Shown piece by piece: positions 8,101-16,635 of a stretch of 64,000 bases of DNA. The stretch's first letter is position 1. Every line of letters starts with the position of its first letter. Source of the DNA: Luteolibacter arcticus (GTDB taxonomy: Bacteria > Verrucomicrobiota > Verrucomicrobiia > Verrucomicrobiales > Akkermansiaceae). Location: positions 124,001-188,000 of the forward strand of contig NZ_JAPDDT010000008.1 of NCBI RefSeq assembly GCF_025950235.1. The letters are read 5' to 3'. Made by a program: the position numbers and the translations under genes. The notes under the pieces were generated by a model that saw nothing but the letters and a program-made list of their open reading frames with translations, searched no databases and had not been told where the DNA came from.

Positions 8101-10592
8101 GGGATCACCCGAGCGCCCTCCACAATGGCAACGGCCTGGAGGAACAGTATGCGAAGGCGATGATCGTGAAGACCTTCCGTGACCGTGGCACCTCCACCAC
8201 CACCGAGGGTTACCAGCCGAGTCTTTTCCGGAATGGCATGCTCCAGTGCAAGTATCGCAACAACAGCATCAGCCACATCGACGACTTCGTCACCGCGGGC
8301 AAGCTGATGTGGCAGTTCACCAGCGGATCCACCAGCGAGTTCAGCGATCCCTATTACATGATGTTCGGCGGCAAGATCTCGCAGGAGTTCCGCAGCGGAA
8401 ACATCTTTGGCGGGAACAACTGGATGGGGAACGTGATGATGGAGGATACCTACCTCCTCACGATGATGAACGCCCACATGCGCCGCTATCCGGCCATGGA
8501 GTACACCAGCGACAGCGCGAAGTACCAGGTGCGCTGGGGCAGCGACATGTTCGCGACGGTGAACAAGGCGACCGGCAACTTCACCCTCGTGCAGGGCAAC
8601 GTGACCATGGCCGACGGCGCCGACCGCTTCCTGCCCGCGCCGGACGGCGCGATGAAGATCCACGTTTACAGCGTCGGCGGTTCCTATGGTCGCGCTTGGA
8701 CGCTGCCTCTCGCCTGGAGCGCTGTCACCCGTGTGGACCGCTATGAACTCACCGAATCCGGCCGCACGTTCATTGACCGCCTGCCGGTGCTCAATGGCAC
8801 GGTGACCCTTTCCACTCCCGGCAAGGTTCCCTACCTGCTGCTTCCGGCGTCCGGCGCAGTACCGCTCGCCGGCCCCATCGACAGGGCCCGCGGCATGGTT
8901 GCCACGGCTTCTTCGGTCCAAGGCTCAAACACGGCCGCGAACGCCGTCGATGGCGATGATTCCACCGCGTGGACCTCGTCCGGCGACAGCGGTTCCTGGC
9001 TGATGGTGGATCTTGGCCGCGAGTTGGAGCTCAACCGGGTCGACCTCAAGGAGGCGGAGAATGCCATCACCTCCTTCCGCCTGCAGATCGACGTGAGCGG
9101 CACGTGGAATGACGTTGCGTCCGGCACCACGATCGGATCGTCCTTGCGCAAGGTGTTCCCGAATGTCCGCAGCACCCGGGTGCGTCTGCTGATCGACACC
9201 GCCACGGCAGCGGTCTCGATTCGCTCCTTCACCGTTCATGCGGATGCCAATCTCGCCATGACAGCCGCGGCGTCGGCGTCGTCAAATTCCAACCCGGGTA
9301 GCTGGGGCGACAACTACGTGGAAGGTGCCCTGCAATGGGGGAGGGACATTCAGGCATCCCGCGCGATGGACGGCTCGCCGGACACCTATTGGCGGCCATC
9401 CTCGGGAACCGCGGGCGTATGGCTCCAAGCCACCTTCTCACGGAGCTCAAAGGTCAACCGGGTGACGCTCGCGGAGAATGGCAATCGCGTCACGGGTTTC
9501 AAAATCCAGTATCTGAACGGCGGCACCTGGACCGATCTCCACAGTGGCACCGTCATCGGTGCCAGCCGTGAAATTGACTTCGCCGAAGTGGAAGTCACCC
9601 AGATCCGACTGCTCGTCACAGCGGCGTCCAACACCCCGGCAATCCGCGAGTTCTCCATGTTCGATGTGGGCGGAGCCATCGCCGTGATCAATCCGCCCAC
9701 GAATCTTGCTATCGGCGGAACAGCCATCCAATCCACCACCTACTCCGTGTCCGGTCCGCCGCAGGTCGCGAGTCGTGCGATCGATGGCAATACCGATGGC
9801 GACTGGAACCACAATTCCGTTTCCTGCACCGCCAACGGGTCACTCGGATGGTGGGAGGTGGACATGCTGGCCCCGAAGTCGATTGGCCAGGTCAAGGTCT
9901 GGTGGCGCGATCCGGCGTCGACCCGCGACCGCAACGTGGATCTCGTGATCTATGATGCAAACCGTCAGGAACTGCGCCGCATCGCGGTTTCCGGAAACGC
10001 CGTCCCGGCCCGGCCGGTGGTGATCGATTTAACGACAGCAGTGACGGGTCAGATTGTCCGCTTGGAGCACACCGCTGCCACGAATGTGTCCGACCCCAAT
10101 GACGCCCAACTGTGTCTGGCCGAGGTGCAGGTCTTTGCCCCTCAGACTGGATACTCGGTGTGGGCGGGAGAAATGGGCTTATCGGCTCTGAACGATGCCA
10201 TGGACGCAGATCCCGATAGCGATGGTCAGGAAAATCTCTTGGAGTTCGCCTTTGGGGGCGATCCTCTTTCAACGGGCGACCGGGGCGTTTTTCAGCTCGT
10301 GCCGTTCGGAGCAAATGGCGGACCGCCGTTTATCTTCACTCTCTCTGCGCTGGCAGGCGCGGTTTTCACCGAAATGCCGGATCACTCGATGACCGCGGAG
10401 ATCGGAGGCATCACCTATCAGGTGGAATGTTCCGCCGATCTCACCGGGTGGGAAGAGCCCATGGAGGAGATGGAGCCCATAACGACGGGTCTGCCGAATC
10501 CGCCGGCTGGCTACGAGTACCATAGTTTCATTCCCATCGGGCTGGAGGATCCGGGGAAATGTTTCTCCCGTGTGAAAATCACCAGCCCCTGA
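5118..10592 (+). CDS. Secreted PATR protein with GH101-like endo-alpha-N-acetylgalactosaminidase and discoidin-type domains
   Basis: 1824 residues from ATG 5118, which opens a signal peptide (MHQTLRAHSIRPILLALALI, cleavage near SVHA); the frame is open upstream to 4992 but that part looks non-coding. N-terminal PATR units lie within residues 1-560. From about residue 571 the sequence follows the GH101 plan: a beta-sandwich (DPTFPQVIRYRLKSNG) and a TIM-barrel-like region with VVYLDQMWD, where D992 would be the nucleophile, and TTTEGYQ, where E1030 would be the acid/base. GH101 enzymes release core-1 O-glycans from mucins. Three F5/8 type C (CBM32- or fucolectin-like) domains follow at about 1252-1373, 1382-1515 and 1528-1673. 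The end is a DPDSDG module with tail CFSRVKITSP. Family assignment is from motif memory; GH31-like alternatives are less likely. Confidence 0.75.
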   Translation: MHQTLRAHSIRPILLALALISESSVHAASLSWNAAVNSDWDTATANWSGGTIWNNATPDQAVFGAAGVGTVSLTTGITANRLTFAAGGYTITGNILTLGGAAPALTADADVTISSVLAGNTAVTKNGAGKLTLKSANTITGPLAVTQGTLELATGGTLSRGTIISGPTANNAAFNLAGGIYTSTGGGITVGNANTETGTLNIATGSLAISGGELNIGNANGSTATWNQSGGSVTVSTGNHIYTGMGTGSGVTTTLGFSGGSFTLSPGNGSVTFSIGGRSQTTVNVSGSAFVDSHQTRFGWGADLTATDGGTLSLNGGTWKTNRLYREVTVQKSEVNFDGGKLQARQSNATFMSGLGSANIKEGGAKIDSNGFIITLAQPLLHGGTAAIDGGLAKSGEGTLSLAGACTFTGPIQVNGGTLSLSGSLPAGFPLTVTDGSFAFASAGQSAGVVTLGDNGGLEIGANAAVTTGSLNVGASAADTATLKIAVGSAAYVPLQCSSITANGSAGSIGVEVSGGLNGAGTYHLIACPSPIGGTGFSAFRLITTAVAGYTFQLVQNPGFIDVVVAEVPLPSLETGELAVSLDPTFPQVIRYRLKSNGAVLEAGDATAAHVVRINGTTHAASVTAFSQSGNEALYTLRVPGFDIDISYRFVVDGTVVTRSITAITGTGEPAVQTINLGTPVLRADINQAGANAAFVRNVNPDLYANYSGDMAGDTFGAVSNLATGSWDSTWCFVGTSEVVGTGSNNLFDYPFTVQVGTIAGAKCAAIYDRDYNYRIKDIKPGIWFESKTCISGDSNGNGTVDWQDGAVWVREQLPPMLPALADHYARGGAWQQSSVGYLSNTTYSTVDTSYPLYASQMRKTYYQTEGVPQAIACAGWTYRGHDWMWSDWDQVVNPGGGGRAGYDKARAESARYNGDLSFHLNQDLSALECQHYDESIMAKDASGNKLGQYNYTGQTFFDISHFLDLQRGSQTSRINDFLDRFAPSPLVVYLDQMWDHPSALHNGNGLEEQYAKAMIVKTFRDRGTSTTTEGYQPSLFRNGMLQCKYRNNSISHIDDFVTAGKLMWQFTSGSTSEFSDPYYMMFGGKISQEFRSGNIFGGNNWMGNVMMEDTYLLTMMNAHMRRYPAMEYTSDSAKYQVRWGSDMFATVNKATGNFTLVQGNVTMADGADRFLPAPDGAMKIHVYSVGGSYGRAWTLPLAWSAVTRVDRYELTESGRTFIDRLPVLNGTVTLSTPGKVPYLLLPASGAVPLAGPIDRARGMVATASSVQGSNTAANAVDGDDSTAWTSSGDSGSWLMVDLGRELELNRVDLKEAENAITSFRLQIDVSGTWNDVASGTTIGSSLRKVFPNVRSTRVRLLIDTATAAVSIRSFTVHADANLAMTAAASASSNSNPGSWGDNYVEGALQWGRDIQASRAMDGSPDTYWRPSSGTAGVWLQATFSRSSKVNRVTLAENGNRVTGFKIQYLNGGTWTDLHSGTVIGASREIDFAEVEVTQIRLLVTAASNTPAIREFSMFDVGGAIAVINPPTNLAIGGTAIQSTTYSVSGPPQVASRAIDGNTDGDWNHNSVSCTANGSLGWWEVDMLAPKSIGQVKVWWRDPASTRDRNVDLVIYDANRQELRRIAVSGNAVPARPVVIDLTTAVTGQIVRLEHTAATNVSDPNDAQLCLAEVQVFAPQTGYSVWAGEMGLSALNDAMDADPDSDGQENLLEFAFGGDPLSTGDRGVFQLVPFGANGGPPFIFTLSALAGAVFTEMPDHSMTAEIGGITYQVECSADLTGWEEPMEEMEPITTGLPNPPAGYEYHSFIPIGLEDPGKCFSRVKITSP

Positions 10593-11506
10593 GCGCCGCG
10601 CGGTCCGGACGGGATCAGAGTCTGTCCGAAGATGTAGCTGGACCATCTTGGTCCGGTCGATTGGACGGACGTCTCGCCCGACTGTTTTTGTTTCCTCGGC
10701 CCCTATTGCGAAGACTCGAACCATGGGCGGATTCTTCAGGAAGCCTCCCGGTCCGGGTTGGATCGCGAGTCTGCGGTGGCGGTAATGGCGGCACTTTGCG
10801 GGGCGGGGGAGCCTGCATGCAAAGCCGCACCGATTGCCGCCAACTGCGCATCATTTATGCGCGGCAATCTGCCGAGGTCCGGCCTTGGATCCTCTCCGCG
10901 ACCTCCGAGCGGGTCGGTGTAGGGCTGGGCCTGAGGCAGTTTGTTCTCGTTGATAGCCTCGATGCGCCTCGCCCGCATCGCATCAATGGTCATCGGTATG
11001 GGTTTTTATGAGAGTTCATCTAGAACAAATCCCCGCGAGGGGGGTCAGGGAAAACCGAGGCAATCTGCCGCGTAGTTTTGGTACGCAGCTCCTTGGATCC
11101 GTGCTTTTTCCCGGCCGCAATCCGAGGCGGCACAATAGCGGTCTCCCGCTCGAGCGATGCCGGTTTGCGCAGCTGACCTTTGACCCTATGATGCCTATTA
11201 TTCAAGCCGTCGGCCAAGCTGATAGAAAGATCGGTGGTTCGACAAAGGTTGCGTGCCCAACAAATTGGCGACGCTTTCCGAATAGGAAGTGCGATCGAGG
11301 CCAAAAATTGGGGAAGGAAAAGCGCGCCGCAAGGCGATGAGGGCGGGACGTCATCCGGCTCGGTGCTCGGATCAGGCGGCGAACCTCGTCCTTGAATTTA
11401 AGCTGCAGGACCTCGCAGGCGGTTGAAGCGATTGCGTTGCGCTTTCCAAAGGTAGACCGCCCGGTAGATGCAGTCATATGCCAGGCGATGCTTTTCGAGG
11501 GAAAAG
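10593..11506. other. Intergenic stretch with little recognisable content
   Basis: About 900 bases between the GH101-like gene and the convergent outer-membrane protein gene. Apart from the possible small gene at 10736-10993 I recognise nothing. Several 60-150-residue open frames exist on both strands (for example 11008-11340 plus and 11202-11510 minus), but they are Arg/Pro-rich, lack family motifs and overlap each other, so they may be remnants of a decayed gene or chance frames. A short hairpin (GGACCA/TGGTCC, near 10641-10655) has no T-run. Confidence 0.4.
10736..10993 (-). CDS. Possible small protein of unknown function
   Basis: 85 residues from ATG 10993, beginning MTIDAMRARRIEAINENKLP, with a Pro/Ala/Ser-rich second half (LGRLPRINDAQLAAIGAAL, then SPAPQSAAITATADSRSN). 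Third codon positions are clearly GC-rich, as expected for coding DNA here, and the composition is not that of a typical shadow frame. There is no strong Shine-Dalgarno sequence, no membrane helix and no family I recognise. It could be a real orphan or the surviving end of a decayed gene. Confidence 0.35.
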   Translation of the reverse strand: MTIDAMRARRIEAINENKLPQAQPYTDPLGGRGEDPRPDLGRLPRINDAQLAAIGAALHAGSPAPQSAAITATADSRSNPDREAS

Positions 11507-12292
11507 TCAAAACTGAAAGATCAGGCCGAGATTCGGGCCCTCCATCTTGGTGTCGTAGTCGAATCCGGCCTGATGGTAGTCCACGGACATGATGCGGTAC
11601 GCCATCGCGAGGGAGGTGTGCTCACTCAGGCGATAGGAGATGCCGGCGATCACCTGCCAGTATTCGTCGGAGGAGACCTCGAAGCCGCCGTAGTCGCCGC
11701 GCACCCAGAGGCTCCAGCGATCCGATAGCTGGTGGCGGATTCGCAGGCCGACGAAGGGATCAATCCACTCCTCGGAACCGGAGGCTCCGCGGATGGTGAC
11801 CGGGAGGTTCGGGGTGAATAGCTGGAGATCCACGTCCATGCTGTTAAGTGCGCCTCCAGCAAGGAGGTCGATGGTGGTGCTCTCACTGCCGTAGATCTCA
11901 TAGCCCAGGGTGAGGGAGGCGAGGATCTGCTCCTGCTTGAGGCCGATGTAAGAGGAGGCAACCGCTTGGGCTGATCCGGACAGTTTGAGCCAAATGAAGT
12001 CGCCGGTGATCGACCAGCGATCATACCTTGCCTCGAAGGCTGCCGTCGCTCCACCGTCGAGTTCCTTGAGAATGTCGCCGAAGGAAAGATCAACTTCCGT
12101 GGTAAGCCCGGCGACGCCGATGTCGCCCTCAAGCCCCATCAACGGGGCGTAGATGGCACCCGAGAATTCCCAGCCCGACGACTTGGGAGAGGGCGTGATT
12201 GCCGCATACGGGGCGACAGGCTCGCCTGCGTGCGACAGGCTGTTGGTTGCGAAGGCGACGATGGCGTATGTGAGGACGATTCGTGAGGTCAT
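11507..12292 (-). CDS. Outer-membrane beta-barrel protein
   Basis: 261 residues from ATG 12292; a TTG 30 bases upstream would add ten residues ahead of the signal and is less likely. Sec signal MTSRIVLTYAIVAFATNSLS, cleavage near SHA. The mature part is an alternation of aromatic-bounded beta strands (WEFSGAIYAPLMGLEGDIGV, RWSITGDFIWLKLSG, WSLWVRGDYGGFEV, HTSLAMAYRIMSVDY) and ends in LGLIFQF, a C-terminal Phe typical of Bam-inserted barrels. Similar proteins are usually annotated as hypothetical outer-membrane proteins; the substrate is unknown. It points toward the GH101-like gene and is separated by about 110 bases from the lipoprotein gene upstream of it. Confidence 0.75.
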   Translation of the reverse strand: MTSRIVLTYAIVAFATNSLSHAGEPVAPYAAITPSPKSSGWEFSGAIYAPLMGLEGDIGVAGLTTEVDLSFGDILKELDGGATAAFEARYDRWSITGDFIWLKLSGSAQAVASSYIGLKQEQILASLTLGYEIYGSESTTIDLLAGGALNSMDVDLQLFTPNLPVTIRGASGSEEWIDPFVGLRIRHQLSDRWSLWVRGDYGGFEVSSDEYWQVIAGISYRLSEHTSLAMAYRIMSVDYHQAGFDYDTKMEGPNLGLIFQF

Positions 12293-12406
12293 GGGGTAGG
12301 CTTGTTTTCGGATTTTCAGCAAATGAGGGGTAATGGCATGGGGAAGCCGGAAACGGAGGTTACGGCATGGCCATGCTCTGGGAACGATTTCGGCCGAAAA
12401 GGAGCT

Positions 12407-13972
12407 TCATCGCGCTTCTTTCTGATGCTCCCGGAGGATTCGCTTCACTTCGACGATGGCCTCGTCGTTCTGGTGCGCGCTGTGGTTGGAGGGGACGATT
12501 TTCTGCGAGCGGGCGCCTTTTAGGCTGCTGCTCCAGTAAGGCACGAAGCCGTCGCTCGAAGTCGGAGAATCCCCTTTGCCGCGGTCACCCAGGATGGTGT
12601 GAAACGGGATGCCCGGATAGATCGGGATCGGCTTCAGCGCGAGGACGAAGTCGTTGTTCGGCGCGAGGGTATCGACGCTGTCGGGAAAGCGGTCGAGGTG
12701 CAGGCCTCCGGCGGCGTGCTTCTCGTATTTCTTTTCCTCAAGTCCCGTGCTGAGCAGCTCGGCGGGAAGCTTCACCAGCTTGGTGCCGAGCCGGCCGACC
12801 CAACTGATCGCAAGGTCGGCCCCGTGGTGCGGCGCGGAGATGAAGATGGCGCGGCCGATCTCCGGGCGGTGTTCGAAGATGGTGGAGTCGGTCAGGATGT
12901 GTTTGTGCTCCGGCGTGATGTCCATTTTTTCCGGGCGCACCGTGAACATCGCGTCCCAGATTTTCATCTTGCTGTCGGTGACGAGCAGGCGGCTGATGCA
13001 GCCGCCCATGCTGTGGCCGATGACGACCATCTTCTGGTTCATCGGGTAGCGCTGTTCCGCGTGGTCCAGCTCGCGGCGCAGGATGGCGGCGGAGTAGGGA
13101 TAGGGGTAGCCGCTCGGATAGCTGAAAAACCAGAACTGGTAGTTCTTCCGCACCTCCGGGTCGGCGCGCAGGTGATTCATCAGCGGGAACCAGGTGCCGG
13201 GCGAGTCCATCAGGCCGTGGACGAAAAGAATGACCGTCTTGTTAGGGTCGAAAGTCTCCAGCCGGGCGACGCGCGTCGTGGCGGCGAACTTGTCGGGATG
13301 CAGCAGGCGCGGCAGCTCGAGATCCTTCGGGTGCATTTCTTCCAGCATCATCGCGAGCGGCGCGGTGAAGTCCGCGGCGAGCGGGTAGGTGTGTCGTCCG
13401 ACGTGGACCGTTTCCTGTTCCAAGGGATCCTCGAAGGCGATCACGGCGCGCGATCCTTCGAAGCGGATGATCGCCGTGGCGCTGTGGAAGAAGTGGGGCG
13501 TCGGCGCGTAGTCGCGGGCCTGTTCGGCGGAACCTTTCGCGACAAGCGGCGCGCCGATGCCGTCCTTAATCTCGCGCTCGTCGATGTACTTGCCGCGAAG
13601 CTCAAGTTCGTCGGCGGGAATGATTTCGTAGCGGGCCGGATTCCAGTCCTCGCGGGTGTCCCGCTTGCAGGAAAGGGTGCGGGAGCCAGCGCGGACCGGG
13701 GCGGTCCATGGCGTCAACTTCTCATCGCGCAAGGTGCCGCAGACGCGGGCGACGGCGAAGTTGTAGTCGCGGCGGGCCTCGGTGTCGGCGGGATTCTGAT
13801 CGAGCTTCCGCCACGCGTTCTCCGCCGCGCCGAGGTAGCGGTCGAGCGCAGCCTGCGGCTGCGCGGGCTTGGTGTCGAAGCCCGCGCGCCGGGGCTCGAT
13901 TTCCTTGATGGTGACGTATTCCGCGCAGCCGGCGAGGGCCATCGTGGCGATGAGGGCGAGGTAAAGTTTCAT
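12407..13972 (-). CDS. Alpha/beta-hydrolase lipoprotein
   Basis: 521 residues with an N-terminal lipoprotein signal (MKLYLALIATMALAGC, acylated Cys16). The hydrolase fold starts near residue 240 with the oxyanion segment FVHGLMDSPGTW, has the nucleophile elbow VVIGHSMGG with Ser321, and a probable catalytic His near the C-terminus (VPSNHSAHQND). The N-terminal ~200 residues match nothing I know. It belongs to the family annotated as alpha/beta fold hydrolase or lipase-like; the natural ester or amide substrate is not visible. The next gene upstream (DUF4337-like) begins only 10 bases away, so the two are probably co-transcribed and both act at the envelope. Confidence 0.85.
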   Translation of the reverse strand: MKLYLALIATMALAGCAEYVTIKEIEPRRAGFDTKPAQPQAALDRYLGAAENAWRKLDQNPADTEARRDYNFAVARVCGTLRDEKLTPWTAPVRAGSRTLSCKRDTREDWNPARYEIIPADELELRGKYIDEREIKDGIGAPLVAKGSAEQARDYAPTPHFFHSATAIIRFEGSRAVIAFEDPLEQETVHVGRHTYPLAADFTAPLAMMLEEMHPKDLELPRLLHPDKFAATTRVARLETFDPNKTVILFVHGLMDSPGTWFPLMNHLRADPEVRKNYQFWFFSYPSGYPYPYSAAILRRELDHAEQRYPMNQKMVVIGHSMGGCISRLLVTDSKMKIWDAMFTVRPEKMDITPEHKHILTDSTIFEHRPEIGRAIFISAPHHGADLAISWVGRLGTKLVKLPAELLSTGLEEKKYEKHAAGGLHLDRFPDSVDTLAPNNDFVLALKPIPIYPGIPFHTILGDRGKGDSPTSSDGFVPYWSSSLKGARSQKIVPSNHSAHQNDEAIVEVKRILREHQKEAR

Positions 13973-13981
13973 ACTTCCCGG

Positions 13982-14617
13982 TTAGATGATGGGCAGAAGG
14001 GCCGTGCGAACGGCGGCGAAAAGAAAAAGGCAGATGGCGAAAGCGAGCGACCAACCCCGCACCCGGGGCTGGTTGAATTTTTCCGCCGTGGCGGCGAACA
14101 GAATGACGGTGGCGAGGCTGACGGTATTACCGAGGTAACTGCTGGCGACATGCCCCGCGACACCGGCCTCCGCCTCGGCTTTCACGGCTCCGGCCTGCGC
14201 GTCGCGGATCTCCTGCTCGAAACGCGGCGTGTAAAAGCCCGGCACGAAGGGATGCGGCGGTGCCGTCCGGTCTTCGAGCGGGTTGAGCGCGATCCACTTC
14301 TCGTAGGCAGGCTTGAGTTCATCCGTGAAACGGTCCGCATAGTAGCTCGCGAGCTTCTCGTTGCCCTCCATCCGCGCGTCGATCACTTCCATGACGAGGC
14401 GCATTTGGATCGCTTCGATCTGTCGTGCTTCGTGATGCTGGGCGATGGCCTGGCGTTGCAATTTGTCGGCGTGCGCTTCGAGGCCGCCGCTTTCCCCGCT
14501 CCAGCACGAGCTTTGATACGAGCACCAGGCCGTGGCGACCGAGGCGACGGCCATCAGGATGGCACACGAAGGCTCGAACCATGGCCACTTCGGGGTTTCT
14601 AGGGGTGCTTCGTCCAT
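13982..14617 (-). CDS. DUF4337-like membrane protein
   Basis: 211 residues with one membrane helix near the N-terminus (CAILMAVASVATAWCSY), a long polar, probably coiled-coil middle (residues ~45-150, rich in Glu, Gln, Ala and Arg), and two helices at the C-terminus (NTVSLATVILFAATAE and WSLAFAICLFLFAAVRTALL). This arrangement, the early WCSYQSS-type segment and the length fit the DUF4337 family, whose function is unknown. It sits 19 bases downstream of the DUF4239-like gene and 10 bases upstream of the lipoprotein hydrolase gene. Confidence 0.65.
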   Translation of the reverse strand: MDEAPLETPKWPWFEPSCAILMAVASVATAWCSYQSSCWSGESGGLEAHADKLQRQAIAQHHEARQIEAIQMRLVMEVIDARMEGNEKLASYYADRFTDELKPAYEKWIALNPLEDRTAPPHPFVPGFYTPRFEQEIRDAQAGAVKAEAEAGVAGHVASSYLGNTVSLATVILFAATAEKFNQPRVRGWSLAFAICLFLFAAVRTALLPII

Positions 14618-14636
14618 GGGGTAGTGGGTCGATTCG

Positions 14637-15473
14637 CTATCGTGGAGTGGCCGTCTCCTCGGCCTCGATCAATGCCTTGAGATGAATCAGCGGACGCTGG
14701 CCCGACTGCGAGACGCCAGCCAGCGGAGTATCAAGTTCGTGGATGACGAAGATGATGCCGCTGACAAAGACGGCGAGCAGCACGCTCTGGGCTTTTCCCC
14801 GGTGCTGGGACAGTCCGCCGGAGTAGCCGACCACTCCCGCGGCCGCCACCGCGGTGGCGAAAAGCAGCACCAGGATCGGCTGCGGCACGTTGGTCTCCAT
14901 CGCAGTGACCCAGCGCCGATGAATCGCAAGCGTGTCACTCAGGGGGCCGATCATTTCCGCCGCTCCCTTCACCTGAGGGTCGCTTTGCACGCCCTGCCTC
15001 ACCAGCCGGCGCATCCGCGAGTGGAGTTCCTCCGATCGCTCGGCGCGGGCGGAAAACTCGGCATCCGAAGACGCGGCCTTCGGTGAGGTCGCATCGAGGT
15101 GGACGTCGATGTAGTCCCGCAGCAGGGCCTTGAATTCCCGGCGTGCCGGATCCGGCAGGAAATCCGAGCGCAGGTTCAGCGCGGCGAGCGTGATGTTGTC
15201 ATCCATCATCGAAGCGCGCCGCGCCTCGAAGCGCTGGTCGGCCATGTTCAGCGAGAAACCGAGCAGGAGCGCCAGCAGGCCCAGCAACGACGCCTGCACG
15301 GCGACGAAATGCCCGCGCCCGCCATCGCTCGGCGCCTGCTTTCGTCCCGCGAGAAAACCCAGCTCACCCGCCAGCAGCATCGTCGCGAACACCGCGAGCA
15401 GCACGACAAGAGACGGCCAGCCGTGGACTACGCTCGTGGCGAGGGGTGGCAGTGCTGAGAGGGGCGCAGACAT
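14637..15473 (-). CDS. DUF4239-like (bestrophin-like) membrane protein
   Basis: 278 residues. Two N-terminal helices (SLVVLLAVFATMLLAGELGF and VAVQASLLGLLALLLGFSLN), a polar domain of about 120 residues starting FEARRASMMDDNITL, and two C-terminal helices (ILVLLFATAVAAAGVVGYSGG, SVLLAVFVSGIIFVIHELDTP). The LLGFSLNMADQRFEARR segment is characteristic of DUF4239/bestrophin-like proteins; transport activity is not established. Its start codon overlaps a stop codon of an upstream frame as TAATG (15475-15471), which suggests translational coupling to something upstream that now lacks a clear start. Confidence 0.7.
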   Translation of the reverse strand: MSAPLSALPPLATSVVHGWPSLVVLLAVFATMLLAGELGFLAGRKQAPSDGGRGHFVAVQASLLGLLALLLGFSLNMADQRFEARRASMMDDNITLAALNLRSDFLPDPARREFKALLRDYIDVHLDATSPKAASSDAEFSARAERSEELHSRMRRLVRQGVQSDPQVKGAAEMIGPLSDTLAIHRRWVTAMETNVPQPILVLLFATAVAAAGVVGYSGGLSQHRGKAQSVLLAVFVSGIIFVIHELDTPLAGVSQSGQRPLIHLKALIEAEETATPR

Positions 15474-15629
15474 TAGGGAATCCGGAATTTGGTCACCAAG
15501 GCTTCAGCGTCACCAGGCCCCAGGCGCTGGACGACGCGGTTGCGCAGTTCGGCGAGCTGCCGAGGAGGTGGAGTGCGGTTCCGTGTTTCATGGTACGGTG
15601 GATCTAGTGGAAAGGAAGATGGAGGCCGC
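15473..15629 (-). other. Short open stretch overlapping the DUF4239-like start; possible remnant
   Basis: On the minus strand a frame reading RTPPPRQLAELRNRVVQRLG and GPGDAEALVTKFRIP ends with TAA exactly at the start of the DUF4239-like gene. It has no ATG between 15629 and its end, and further upstream it overlaps the next gene in another frame. The composition looks coding and the TAATG junction is typical of coupled genes, so it may be the tail of a truncated gene or a very short protein with a rare start codon. Evidence is thin. Confidence 0.2.
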
Positions 15630-16148
15630 TCAGTCGCGCGGCCCGGGCTGGTGAGGTGGGCGGAAGAACATGGCCACGACCCGTTCCCGGCCGACGGCCC
15701 GGACCAGCTCGCGGAAGGCGCAGAAGACCAGCAACAGGACAAGCATCCAAAGCTGCACGCCCCAGAAGTGTGGCCAGATGATTTCGTCCAACAGCCGCCG
15801 GTTCGCTCCCGCGAAACTGCCGGTCTCACGCCAGAAATGGATGAGGTGCTCGGCATAGCGGATCAGCAGCCAGCCGGCGAAGTAGATGAGGGTCTTCCAG
15901 ACGACATTGTAGATCAGGGGTTTCGTCGGGAACTGGTTCAGCAGCGCGAAGTGGTCGGTGATCACCACCACCTTGGCAGCAACCAGCGCACCGATGGTCG
16001 CGCTCATGAAGACGGCAACGGGAATGCCGTACTGCTTCAGGATGAGCGCGTCGGTGAGGGCGAGCAATTGGAAGGCGACGAAGAAGAACAAGGTGACCGG
16101 GATCAACTCATGCAGCTCGTGTTTCAGTTTCTGGGCCAGGGTGCTCAT
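15630..16148 (-). CDS. Small four-helix membrane protein
   Basis: 172 residues starting MSTLAQKLKHELHELIPVTL. Four hydrophobic segments: LIPVTLFFFVAFQLLALTDA, VAVFMSATIGALVAAKVVVI, an amphipathic one around YNVVWKTLIYFAGWLLIRY, and LWMLVLLLVFCAFRELVRAV. The RELVRAVGRERVVAMFF end recurs in small uncharacterised inner-membrane proteins found next to DUF4239-type genes. No catalytic motif is visible. It is separated by 28 bases from the next membrane protein upstream and is probably in the same transcript. Confidence 0.7.
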   Translation of the reverse strand: MSTLAQKLKHELHELIPVTLFFFVAFQLLALTDALILKQYGIPVAVFMSATIGALVAAKVVVITDHFALLNQFPTKPLIYNVVWKTLIYFAGWLLIRYAEHLIHFWRETGSFAGANRRLLDEIIWPHFWGVQLWMLVLLLVFCAFRELVRAVGRERVVAMFFRPPHQPGPRD

Positions 16149-16176
16149 TGGAAAGTTGGAGTCCCGGGATCAGGTT

Positions 16177-16635
16177 TTATGGCTCTTTCCCTTTCAGAAG
16201 CGCTGCGCCGCTGCGTTCGAAGTCCAGCGTCACGCAGAACATCGAAAACAGGATGCCGAAGAGGAGACCTGCTCCGCCTGCAGAGAAGATCACTTGATCG
16301 TAACGGACGAAGAAGATGGCGGAGAAGACACCGCCCGTGAAAATGAAGTTGAGGCGTGCCAGGAACATCGAGAGATGGCCGGCGATGACGCGCCGTCGAA
16401 GAACAGGCGACGCCTGGTGCCGATAGCGAAGCCAGTAACCGGTCTGGATCAGAACGATGGCGATCGTCGCCCACCATCGGACGCGAGGCTCGATCTGGTT
16501 GAAATTGCCCGCGAGCAATTCCCGGTAGAACGGAACCCCCCACAACAGGATGATGCCGGCACCGGAAATTTCGAGCGCCAGCAACATCCCCCGCCACAGG
16601 GCGACAATCCATGGTCTGTTGTCCGGTGGGTTCAT
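16177..16635 (-). CDS. Small membrane protein of unknown function
   Basis: 152 residues starting MNPPDNRPWIVALWRGMLLA, with four likely helices (ALWRGMLLALEISGAGIILL, WWATIAIVLIQTGYWLRY, LNFIFTGGVFSAIFFVRY, GGAGLLFGILFSMFCVTL). No recognised domain. It heads the run of membrane and envelope genes going down to 12407 on the same strand; the close spacing suggests shared transcription. Confidence 0.7.
   Translation of the reverse strand: MNPPDNRPWIVALWRGMLLALEISGAGIILLWGVPFYRELLAGNFNQIEPRVRWWATIAIVLIQTGYWLRYRHQASPVLRRRVIAGHLSMFLARLNFIFTGGVFSAIFFVRYDQVIFSAGGAGLLFGILFSMFCVTLDFERSGAALLKGKEP

Noticed and set aside
11008..11510. Transposase remnant
   Set aside because: A few basic stretches look transposase-like, but no DDE or HUH motif, inverted ends or target duplication could be found.
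12599..14602. Open plus-strand frame of 667 codons
   Set aside because: It lies opposite the alpha/beta-hydrolase and DUF4337-like genes; the product is Arg/Gly/Val-rich without motifs. It is a GC-bias shadow.
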